From: Ophthalmolycus amberensis
Taxonomy: Eukaryota > Chordata > Actinopteri > Perciformes > Zoarcidae
Assembly: GCA_024529925.1 (NCBI GenBank)
Contig: JAFEUB010001066.1
Span: forward strand, 434,001-498,000
Reading direction: 5' to 3'
DNA length: 64,000 nt
Part shown: positions 22,801 through 33,500 of the stretch, one piece after another
How positions within the stretch are numbered: the stretch's first letter is position 1
Layout of the letters: the number at the start of each line of letters is the position of its first letter
The notes under the pieces: model-generated
What the model was told of the DNA's origin: nothing
Database searches by the model: none
Seen by the model: the letters and a program-made list of their open reading frames with translations, nothing else
Made by a program: the position numbers and the translations under genes

Positions 22801-25540
22801 CAGTGGTCATTCAAAATGCTTTGGAGTATGAGTTATGTGTGTGGGCAAGTAATATGTAGGTTTATTGAAGTAGATTTACACTTCAAAGTGAATCTAATGA
22901 TTCCATTCCAGCAAGCGTTATCACACTTATTATGGTGTTCAAAGGGGTTTGGGATTACTTCCTTTAATTGCATTATGATTCGTGGGCATAATAGCAAAGC
23001 AATGTCTTTCTCTCTCTGTCTCTAACCCCTCACCCTAGACATAATACAACACACACACTGACCGACAGTTGCAGCAGCCTGAGGTGAGATGCTGCATCTA
23101 GTGGAGTGCGCTTTGAGCACCAGTCCACACCACACAGCCAAGCTATCATAAGACTAGTCAGCGTGAACGCACACACACGCATTCACACAAACACAAACAC
23201 ACAGTTCAATAAGCACAGACAATCATGTGCCCCCCCCCCCCCCATTGCTTTCTCTTACACACACATACACACTGAGAGTAATCAGCATGGGCATTCCCCT
23301 TCCCTTAATGCTGATGACACCGTTTCTATTTCTGTAGAGACAGTGCTCTGTAGCTGTGGCAATATGGATTGTTATGGCCGACACACTCCATCGGCCAGCG
23401 GCTTGCTTCCAGCTACATAGCTTTGTTTATGTGGAAAACCATATCAAAGTGAATTACTACTGAGAGGTAGCTAAATCAAATATGTGGTGTGAGGAGAGAA
23501 GAAAAAAAAAACATCAAGTTTCCCATTTCAAAGTCGTTTGCCCTTGAATGTTATTCTAAAGCTGTTAATAATGAGTGCTTTTTATGATGTACTAGGGACG
23601 CCAGAGACATCCAGAGCTCAGCTCCCCCGAGGTGAAAGATATGGAAGTGGACAGACTCACTAACCATCAAGGAAAGCATAATTTCACTCAACTCCACCAC
23701 CCCGTGTTACTTGTGCACTTGATAAAAGGTCATGTTCAAATAAACTTTGTATTTGTTGCGCAGCTGTCCGCTCAGATGGAAATAGAGGAGAAACTAGCTG
23801 TAGTTCAGTAGAAGTACGCAGAGGGTAAGAGTTAGACAAGTAATGAAGACTTTTCATTCAATCACTTTTATATTCAAATCAACTGTTAATGAAACAAGTC
23901 TCAAGCCAACTGTGGACCCTAGATCAGCACATAAAACATTTGGTTGTATGAATTGTTAACCAGATGCCAGATTAGCAAGATTCCCAGTATGTAGTGGCCT
24001 GATAGATACTGCACTATGTATTTGGTGAAGAAATCTAACCTATACATTATGAGCATTCCAGTCACTAGATGCTCTCAACTATGTTATCTGTGGTCATGTG
24101 CAGAACATCGAACACCATGACATAGACTCAGAATTTCAACTTTATGGAGTTTTAAAATGGGCGCTAAAAGCACAACAACAAAAAAGACGCTGCTGGTGTT
24201 TCGGTTTAACGAATGACTTTCTGGCAACTCTCAGACGAAGGCATCCGTGGTTGCTCGTAATGACGGCAGCTGTTGAAAACACCAACACAGAACATGTAGG
24301 TGTCCTCGTAAAAGCCTTCAATCAATTTTGAATACATACTCGTCTGTGTTTATTATCCATGCCAACCATTTACGTAAGTTACTTACTACGAGCAACAGAG
24401 TGGAGATTTCCACATTGATTTCACTTTGTTCTACGGTACCCGGCTACAGCGATGCAATGCCACGTCTCTACAGCACTATATTCACTATTACATGACCAGA
24501 AGAACATAGATAACATAACCTGCACCGACTCAGTTAACTCTTATGAAAATCGGTCAGAGTAGCAACAACTCTCAACTCAACAAAATGAGACACCGCCTTG
24601 AGCCACTATTTGGCATTACAGTAATATCACAAACAACCAGACATTTTGCTGGTAACAAATGTAATTAAATGTTTTTAAACTTTCTAACTCATCTGGGTGG
24701 ATGAGTCAAATTGCCACTAATGTTGCCAACAAAAACAACAACTGTAAATGGGTCTATTAGGTATTTATTTCTTGGTTTGTGTAGTCAGTGCAGTTTCCAC
24801 CTGCAAAATGTGCTGTGTCTGGTCAGTTCCTTACTCGGTTCTTGTGTTGTCAGAATGCAATCCATACTCCCACATGAACAAGAGTAGGCAAGCTGCTATA
24901 TGAGGTTATTCTTATAAACAGCAGTACTGTGAGCAAGATACTAACATCTACATGTTGACAGTAGAAGATGTTAAAGCATGCCTGATGTTCATCAGCTAAT
25001 GTTCACCGTGGTTGCAATCATAAGCACTAAACTCAAAGTACAGCTGAGGCTGATGGGATCGTCATTAGTTTGGCAGGTATTTAGTCATAAATCAAAGTAT
25101 TGCACAAAATGAATGTGATGATGGCCCGAGATGAAAAGTCGAAGAATCGTCAAAGTCGTTCCAATTTATCTTTAGGGAAAAATGAATGCTTGTATCAAAT
25201 TTCAGCGGAATCCATTCATTAGTTGCTGATCAATTTTACTCAAGCTTTGTCTACCTGCTGGTGTTGTAAATGAAAAGTAAATTACCAAACTATTTTGAAT
25301 TAATTATCTGGACACCGTTAATATCTGAACCAAACCTCATAGCAATCCATCCAATATTTGTTAAGATATTTCATAACCTCTAAGTGGAAGCAGAGGAGTG
25401 ATCCACAGACGTAAAGAAGAGAAAATAAACATGTTCAGGATGGCCAAACAGTCTGTGTGCCTGATGCAGCCATTGACCTCAGCAAGGTGGTTAGATGGGT
25501 GCATTTAGTAAATATGTGTGATAGCTATCAAACTGGCCAC
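19860..25540. other. Long gene-free stretch
   Basis: No coding sequence or intact repeat recognised. It has short simple repeats: a CTATGA hexamer array at 21081-21109 and a 14-base poly-C at 23230-23243. A small hairpin with ATATCTGTG arms lies at about 20414-20440. The frame 21560-21991 shows no family features. Confidence 0.55.
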
Positions 25541-26160
25541 AGTGAGGTGAGGGAGGTCTGAGGGTAAGAGGGAGGGCTCAGGTACAGCAGCTCTCTAATC
25601 AGCCAACAGTTACCTGCTACCATTTATTCCACATCTGCCCGGCCTGGCCCTCATCCAGCCGTAGACAGCCGGGCTCATTTCAATTCACCCTGTGTCAAGT
25701 GCAACTGTCACATTAAATAGGAACTGCTTTTTGTTTCCTGCTCCGCCACTATCTTCTCACTTGATTTCAAAAACACAAGCTCTCTTTTTCAACCACACAC
25801 TGACACACTCCTCTCTCCTCCTCTAAAGATGGGGGGAAAAGTGGATGCCATTAGCTCATGATACACAATCCTCCCCAACTGGCGGGAAATTACTGTCAGC
25901 GGGGCAGCCCACCGCACCACAAGCCGCAAAACAATGGATGGGCCACGACCAAATTAAAGCTCCATAAATCACAAGGTGTTTAACTACGCCATGCGTGTGG
26001 CGCCTTGCCTCGTTGCAAAGAACAAGGGGGAAGAGATGGAGAAAGATGGAACGCAGATGGAGGGGTGTCACAGTGTGAGGAGGCTTGGAGATGTGTGTGG
26101 GAGGGACTAATGACAGATCCATATGCATGCATCAGCAGCGAAGATGAAGGAGGAGGAGAG
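25540..26160. other. GC-richer unique block, possible conserved non-coding element
   Basis: Free of repeats, with an AACAATGG (Sox-like) site near 25932, CATAAATCAC (Hox/Cdx-like) near 25963 and CAGCTG/CTAATCAGC words. No coding frame is credible. Regulatory function is inferred from composition alone. Confidence 0.25.
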
Positions 26161-26404
26161 TTTATTCCTGTTTCCTAATGGGAGTCAGGATCATTTTGTA
26201 GCACCGCACCAAGTGCAACGCGACGGGTACAACTGAGCCGGCCATTGTAGCAAGGTGAAACACAGATCCCTGCTCGTTTACCTTCAGGCAATGTGCACAA
26301 AGAAGTGCAAGATGCAAATATACAGCAGCCCAAAGATGACTAGAAAAAGCATTTCCTGCTGAAAATGCGTTGGAATGCTGAAAACTGAAATTAATCGCAA
26401 AAAC

Positions 26405-27346
26405 ATTGCTGAAAATAGATATCCAATTCAAAAACAAATTGCAAAAAGCTTAATAATTCAAAAAGGTTAAAGATTACAAATATGAAAAGTCATATCACCC
26501 CTCCTGAAAAAGCTGAACATTTTGATATTTGAACAGTTTCTGTGGCTTAAAAAAATTCATCAGTGGTGATATTTGTAGAAGTATAAGTTGTAGTATAAGT
26601 ATTATTAGTAGAAGTATTAGTAGCATTAGAATAAGTACTAGTAGTAGTAGTAGTGATATTTGTAGTAGTAGTAGAAGTTGTAGTTGTAGTAGAAGTATTA
26701 GTAATTAGAATAAGTCGTAGAAGACGTAGTATCAGTTGTCATAGTAATAGCTGTAGTATTGGTCGTAGTATTTAATATCACAGTAGTAGTAGTAGTAGTA
26801 GTAGTAATGGCAGTAGAAGATGTAGCAGTAGTAGTAGTAGCAGTCGTACTAATAGCTGTAGTAGTATTACTACTTTTAGTAGCATGAATAGCAGTAGTAG
26901 TAGTAGCAGTTGTCGTATAAGTAATAGTAGTAGTGGTAGTAATAGCAGTAGTGGTAGTAATAATATTGATGGTAGCAGTAGTAGCAGTAGTAGTAATAGT
27001 AGCAACAGCAAAAGTTATAGTAGAAGTAGTAGTAGCAGTAGTAGTAATACTATATTAGCAGCAGCAGTAGTAGTTGTCGCAGTATTAGTAAGAGCATTCA
27101 TTTTTTGAACAAAAAAGCCTAATTTTGAGCTTGTTTAAATACAGTTAATCCATGGGGCTTTTATTTTGAAAGGGTGGTGCTGGGTGGGGGGGAGAGGGGG
27201 AGAGGAGACATAATCATAATGTCTGACACACAAACAGAGGTTATTAAATGCCTGGCTTCATCACAAGCATTTCAATTAGAATTCACTCTTTGGGGCTTTT
27301 ATTTTGAAATGGGGTGTGTGTGTGTGGGGGGGATTATTAATTCAGA
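26405..27346 (+). repeat. AGT-rich repeat unit 1 of a tandem segment duplication
   Basis: The unit starts ATTGCTGAAAATAGATATCC, passes through a shared leader (GAACAGTTTCTGTGGC), then about 500 bases of interrupted AGT/GTA trinucleotide repeat, then a shared trailer (GCCTAATTTTGAGCTTG ... TTTGGGGCTTTTATTTTGA) and a GT/G run. The same order recurs at 27351, an offset of 946 bases at the start. Poly-Leu and poly-Ser frames here arise from the trinucleotide. Confidence 0.93.
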
Positions 27347-27350
27347 AAAA

Positions 27351-28320
27351 ATTGCTGAAAATAGATATCCAATTCAAAAACAAATTGCAAAAAGCTTAAT
27401 AATTCAAAGAGTTTAAAGATTACAAATATGAAAAGTCATATCACACCTCTCCTGAAAGAGCTGAACATTTTGATATTTGAACAGTTTCTGTGGCTTAAAA
27501 AAATTCATCAGTGGTGATATTTGTAGTAGTAGAAGTTGTAGTAGAAGTATTATTAGTAGAAGTATTAGTAGCATTAGAATAAGTACTAGTAGTAGTAGTA
27601 GTGATATTTGTAGTAGTAGTAGAAGTTGTAGTTGTAGTAGAAGTATTATTAGTAGTTGAAGTATTAGTAATTAGAAGTAGTAGAAGACGTAGTATCAGTA
27701 GTCATAGTAATAGCTGTAGTATTGGTCATAGTATTTAATATCACAGTAGTAGTAGTAGTAGTAATAGTAATGGCAGTAGAAGATGTAGCAGTAGTAGTAG
27801 TACTAGTAGCAGTCGTACTAATAGCTGTAGTAGTATTACTACTTTTAGTAGCATGAATAGCAGTAGTAGTAGTAGCAGTTGTCGTATAAGTAATAGTAGT
27901 AGTGGTAGTAATAGCAGTAGTGGTAGTAATAATATTGATGGTAGCAGTAGTAGCAGTAGTAGTAATAGTAGCAACAGCAAAAGTTATAGTAGAAGTAGTA
28001 GTAGCAGTAGTAGTAATACTATATTAGCAGCAGCAGTAGTAGTTGTCGCAGTATTAGTAAGAGCATTCATTTTTTTAACAAAAAAGCCTAATTTTGAGCT
28101 TGTTTAAATACAGTTAATCCATGGGGCTTTTATTTTGAAAGGGTGGTGCTGGGTGGGGGGGAGAGGGGGAGAGGAGACATAATCATAATGTCTGACACAC
28201 ATAAACAGAGGTTATTAAATGCCTGGCTTCATCACAAGCATTTCAATTACAATTCACTCTTTGGGGCTTTTATTTTGAAATGGTGTGTGTGTGTGTGTGT
28301 GTGTGTGTGGGGGGGGGGGG
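27351..28320 (+). repeat. AGT-rich repeat unit 2 of a tandem segment duplication
   Basis: Nearly identical to 26405-27346, with small indels in the AGT array (offset grows from 946 to 971 bases along the unit) and a longer GT plus 12-G run at its end (28283-28321). The two arrays even share irregular interruptions, so the copies arose by duplication rather than by independent growth. Confidence 0.93.
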
Positions 28321-28354
28321 GTCCTCTAAAAGTCTCTAAGACCTGAATGATTGT

Positions 28355-28529
28355 ATGAGAGAGAGACACAGACAGAGAGAGAGAGAGAGAAGAAAGAATT
28401 AGTGAGAGAGAGAGAGAGAGAGAGAAGAAAGAATTAGAGAGAGAGAGAGAGAGAAGAAAGAATTAGAGAGTGTGAGAGAGAGAGAGAGAAGAAAGAATTA
28501 GAGAGAGAGAGAGAGAGAAGAAAGAATTA

Positions 28530-28570
<41 letters not shown>

Positions 28571-29115
28571 AAGAATGAGTGAGTGAGAGAGAGAGAGAGA
28601 GAGAGAGAGAAGAAAGAATTAGTGAGTGAGAGAGAGCGAGAGAGAAGAAAGAATTAGTGAGTGAGAGAGAGAGAGAGAGAGAGAAGAAAGAATTAGTGAG
28701 TGAGAGAGAGAGAGAGAGAGAGAGAGAAGAAAGAATTAGTGAGTGAGAGAGAGAGAGAGAGAGAAGAAAGAATTAGTGAGTGAGAGAGAGAGAGAGAGAG
28801 AGAGAAGAAAGAATTAGAGTGAGAGAGAGAGAGAGAGAGAGAGAAGAAAGAATTAGTGAGTGAGAGAGAGAGAGAGAGAGAGAAGAAAGAATTAGTGAGA
28901 GAGAGAGAGAGCGAGAGAGGAAAGAATTCGTGAGTGAGAGAGAGAGAGAGAGAAGAAAGAATTAGTGAGTGAGAGAGAGCGAGAGAGAGAGAAGAAAGAA
29001 TTAGTGAGAGAGAGAGAGAGAGAAGAAAGAATTAGTGAGAGAGAGAGAGGCAGAGAGGCAGAGAGAGAGAGAGAGAAGAAAGAATTAGTGAGAGAGAGAG
29101 AGAGAGAGAGAGAGG
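28355..29115 (+). repeat. GA-rich minisatellite with AGAAAGAATTAG core
   Basis: About 19 units, each a variable GA run followed by AGAAAGAATTAGTGAGTGAG. Unit length changes from about 31 to 48 bases through the GA part while the core stays constant, apart from a few variants (AGAAAGAATGAG near 28567, GGAAAGAATTCG near 28919). It is purine-only on one strand over long runs. Confidence 0.93.
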
Positions 29116-29319
29116 CTCTGATATCTCTGGCAAACTTTCTCATTTGGAGATTATACTATGTTTTATCTTTTACAGTTTACATGACTATTGTCCTGCTCTG
29201 CCATGTCTTTCCTCGTCTCTCCCTCTTGTGTCGCGGTGTGTGTAAATGTCACTCGAATCAGGAAACTTATCAGAATCCTCATATCTGATTGGCCGAGCTG
29301 CAACACGTAACAGCTGCAA

Positions 29320-29720
29320 CAAATCATGTGTGTGCGGCTTTTATTTTAAAATGGGGTGTGTGTGTGTGTGTGTGTGGGGGGGGGGGGGTGGAGGAGGGGG
29401 GAAAGACCTCTGAAGATCCCTAAGACCTGAATGACTGTATGAGAGAGAGACACACAGAGAGAGAGAGGGAGAGGAGTGTATGTGCGCGTGTGTCTGTGAG
29501 TCTGTGTGTTTATCAACATCACTAATTGGCTCAATCGCGAACACCTGTGTGCCTGAAGCCATTTGAAAATATTCTCCATAGAGATCCCATTGAAAATAAA
29601 AAGCTTAATAATTCAAAAAGTTTAAAGGTTAGAAATATGAAAAGTCATAGCACCCCTCTGGTGAAAGAGCTGAACATTTTAATAGTTGAACGGTTTCTGT
29701 AGCTTAAAAAATGAAGGAGA
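29320..29720 (+). repeat. Third, diverged copy of the AGT-repeat flanks
   Basis: GGCTTTTATTTTAAAATGGGG and a GT/G run (29357-29388) match the end of units 1 and 2. TAAGACCTGAATGACTGTAT matches 28336-28355. AAAAAGCTTAATAATTCAAA and the GAACGGTTTCTGTAGC leader (29600-29710) match the unit starts. The AGT array itself is absent here. Confidence 0.8.
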
Positions 29721-29774
29721 AGAAGAGGTGTGACGGAAGAAATAGAAGTTGAATAAAGAAACAGGATAACAATA

Positions 29775-29848
29775 GTTGGAATGCTTAACAGCATTCCAAC
29801 AATAAAGATTCGAAGAACAATAGTTGGAATGCTTAACAGCATTCCAAC
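29775..29848. repeat. Twin hairpins with identical arms
   Basis: GTTGGAATGCT-TAAC-AGCATTCCAAC occurs at 29775-29800 and again at 29823-29848, each with 11-bp perfect arms and a 4-base loop, inside a 48-bp direct repeat (ACAATAGTTGG...). They close the satellite-like region. Confidence 0.93.
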
Positions 29849-29879
29849 AAATATACAAAAAACAAACCGATTTTCTTGT

Positions 29880-32800
29880 GATTAAATTGTAATAAAGGGA
29901 TCACAAATATGCCGATATAACTACATAATAATGTAGATTAATAAAATGTCTGAATTCATGCTTTGTCAGGTCTGTTCGCGAGACAATAAGCTAATAACTT
30001 TTAAAAAGCTTGTTTCCTGAATGGAGATTGGATCGATCAGTGCTACGCTATGCCAACATTCTATCTGACTCATCAACACTCTTTATGTCATGTTAGGCGT
30101 AAATACGGCAGCTAAGTTACTATTAATACCAGAGAAAGTCAATGGTTTATACACAAACATTTATACAAATACAGTTTTGTCCGGTCTCTACACAAATATG
30201 AGATACTATCGTAGAGCTCTGGGGCCCCACAGACAGCTACAATAATGTGTTCCTCCATTTCTGGTTCAATGTCAGGACATCGGTGATGACAGGAGAATGT
30301 CTATGCTGAAAGATGAAATACAAATTACTCGCTGAAGTTGAGATATTTCAACTCACATCCTTTTGCTTCATTAGCGTCAGCTGGCGTGAATTTGCGTCTT
30401 GTGTTGACTTTGTATGCAAAGCAGACTGAGCTACTCTGTTCACCTTTACGTTATTGAATTGGAGACAGTGTGTCAGTGCTGCAACTCTCAGCTCTTTTTA
30501 ATCAAGGCTGAATGTTTTTCTGTTTGCAGCTGTCTTTTAATTCAAGTAATTATAATTTTTTTTAAACTGCACTGTAACTTTTATTCTTTTATTTCATAGA
30601 ATTATACAATTATTATTCTGTTATAGCTTGTTTTTATTTTCTATTCTCTTGGCTTTCTAGCGACTGTTTTTAATTGTATTTGAATGTCCTATTGTAATGT
30701 GTTTCTTTTGCACTGTGTCAAGATGCCTCGAAGGTTTCATGTTTTATGTAGGCTAAGGCGCTTTGAATCGCCTTGGTGCTGAAATGTGCCATATGAATAA
30801 ACTTGCCTTGCTTTGTCTTTAACTCTTTAACTTGTGATAAGCACCAGGTTTCAATACACCATTTTCTTTTACCTTGAATTGTTTTGTCCTTATCTAACTA
30901 AAGCAAGGAAGCTGCGTCTGTCTTTCTGTCTGTATGTGGGTATGTCCTTTGCATGTCTCGAGAATCGTCCATCCGATCTACTCCACACTCGGTGAGTGTA
31001 TCGCTGGGGATCCAAGGACGTGCCATGCAGTCCTTTACAAAACGTGCCTCATTGACTGCAATTTACTTCTGCTGCTGGATACTAGATATACTGAATTACA
31101 ACGAGACTTTTCTTCACTTCCTTGGAGTCAACGAGTGATGAGCGGTTCTGGGGGCAAGCAATCAGCCTGCTCGAACGGGCATGTGCTCGGAACGGGCAGG
31201 CACTTTTGGATTTACGTATTAATTGCAGTTATTTATTTCAATGGCTTTTCATGTCTTCCTTGTAGTTAGCCTCTAAACAAACACTGCAACAACAACAAAA
31301 CTGACAAATCAGTTAGACATGGGGCAAAGCTGATACCACCAGAACAGCTCTGATGGCCTCTCAGCATCTATTGTAACTGCTGTGGTCACAGTCATTTCTA
31401 ATAAAAGTGAAATTGTCAATGAACTCTCTCCGGCCTCTCTCTCTCTTTGTTCAGGTGAAATAATTGAGCTGGGAGTTGAGGTGCTGTGCACATTAGACAC
31501 AACATTTTGATAGGAAGCACAGAGACATTTTTTGGATCATTTTTCAAGGGCACTGTTCTGCTTTCTCGAAGGTCCTCATGGATTTTCAATCAGTACTAAC
31601 AGCAGTATTTGGTGACTGCCTCTCAGGAGAGGAGCTCACACAATGATATTTGACTTCGGGTTCAAAAGGCGGTGGAGTCATTCAGACTTTTTTTCCCTCA
31701 TCATGGCTGAATGTACCATTTCAGACAGAATGGAAGCCTTTGTGCAATACGCACAACAGTCACGAAAATGACTGCTCATTACTTAAAAGATATTTGGAGC
31801 AGTCTCTTCAATTACACAAGGCCTGACAATTGGTTAGACCTGGAATTGGTTTTCACTGAAAAAGACAGATGGACAATTTTCAACTCTTAAATCTCTTTGT
31901 GAGCGATAAACCATTTCACTGTGAGGAGGAAGAGGACCGTTTTGTGGTCTGAACAGCTTAGTACAGGTGAGGAGTTGTGTACTGAAGACTACCAGTCAAA
32001 TTCAATGCAACACAGCAGGCACCTGCTTTGGCCTGCCCCATGCAAAGCATACAAGTTGCTACACACAATAAATTAAATGTGTTGATGTGCAGGGGCAAAA
32101 TGATAGTAAAAAATGAAGTGAAAAAGGAGAGCATCAAATGTTTGAAACGACCTATCCATTTTGCTGACATTAGACAGAGACTGTCCTCTCAGAAGAAAAG
32201 GCAGACGTAGTTTTGTTGTTATTGCACTGCAACACCTGTGAAGGTGTGTTCAGGGTGGTAAGGTTTCACCTCACATTATTTGCAAGACTCTAACAGCTGA
32301 CTGTTTTTGTAACCGTGTGCTAACTGCTTGGCAAGACATTTAAACCATGACAACTGGCACTGTTAGGTTGTAAGCCAGTGAGTGATTCTGCCTGCTTTTT
32401 GCAATGCTTCAACTGTTTGGGGTTGTGTATGTGACTTAGGGAGGAGGTCGGGGTGGATGGTTGGGTAAAACAAAAATAAAATAAGTCTTACAGATAAATA
32501 AGTCAACATCGACTCACAGTAAGTAAATAATGTGACAAACAATTATTTATGCAAAACCATGATTTTCTTACTAAACCTAACCAAGTAGTTTTGTTTTTGT
32601 TTTGTTTCTATTCACAACATTAACCACACATTAACTCAAGCGAGAATGCAGTTTATTGTATGGGAATGTAATTTTGTAGTAGAACAACTTGGGTAAGTAA
32701 TTTAAATATGGTACTGTGAATAGAAGAGATGCTGTTTAATGGTAACTAGAGCTTGAAGTCCCCACTATAGTAGCTGATCATCACTTCTTCCTACACACTT

Positions 32801-32990
32801 TGCCTCTAAAATGACCTTCTTTAGTCTGGACTTAGGGAGGTCAAGGTGGTTGGAAGGGAAAGGTTTTTAAGTTGGACACACCAGTCAACATGACTATTAC
32901 TTTAATCTTTCTCCCAAGTAGTTTTAGTTGCTTAAACGTAACCAATCCTTCATCACAGAGGTGGCATGTAGAGGTGTTTTAAGGCAATGA
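29880..32990. other. Gene-free stretch with a LINE-like tail
   Basis: No coding sequence recognised. At about 30640-30825 the plus strand ends in CGCTTTGAATCGCCTTGG...AATAAACTTGCCTTGCTTTG, a recurring fish retroelement 3' end. About 30905-31200 (ATCGTCCATCCGATCTACTC) also looks like an interspersed repeat. The rest seems unique. Confidence 0.45.
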
Positions 32991-32999
32991 CAACATCCT

Positions 33000-33500
33000 A
33001 TTTCATTTGTTATGGTATGAGGTCAAAATCATTTTGGCCAAAGACGGTCTATAAGAAGTGGACACACTCACTGTGACGTAGCCCAGTTCAGCATTTAGGC
33101 AGTCGCCATCTTGTTGGCCATCTTGTTGGCCATCTTGTTGGCCATCTTGTTGGCCTTTGCCAAATTGATTTTTTCTAACCAGAAGTGACACGAGAGGGTG
33201 GAGCTAAGGTCAATTGAATGCTGAAGAAGAACTTTTTAGGCAACCAAAATGTTGCAATTTACTTTCATAAACTGAAAACACACTGTAAAAAGGGTTAAAG
33301 TTTGAAGACAAAACACGGACAACGCGCAGACCGGACAATGCCATCAATCACCAGGTAGCCCCGCCCTAAAGCATACCCTGCTTTATGGTCTATTTGACTC
33401 TAAATCAAGAGAGAAGTAGAGTCATTTTCTCATAGACTTCTATACAACCAGAGGAGTCGCCCCCTGATGGACACTAGAGAGAATGCAGCTTTAACACATG
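33000..33500. repeat. Teleost interspersed repeat with a 12-bp tandem array
   Basis: I recognise a repeat widespread in percomorph genomes from TATAAGAAGTGGAC, GCCGCCATCTTG-type sequence, AGAAGTGAC..GAGGGTGGAGCT, CCCCGCCCTAAAGCATACC, CTTTATGGTCTATTTGACTC and AGAGGAGTCGCCCCCTG. Inside it GCCATCTTGTTG is repeated four times (33105-33154), where other copies usually have it once. No protein-coding potential. Confidence 0.7.

Noticed and set aside
26778..28060. Poly-leucine and poly-serine frames that look like low-complexity proteins
   Set aside because: They are translations of the AGT trinucleotide array in both units and appear on both strands.
28355..29115. Regular spacing reminiscent of a CRISPR array
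   Set aside because: The 'spacers' are all GA runs of the same composition, the repeat is not palindromic, and the genome is a vertebrate's; it is a minisatellite. The same applies to 40836-41065.
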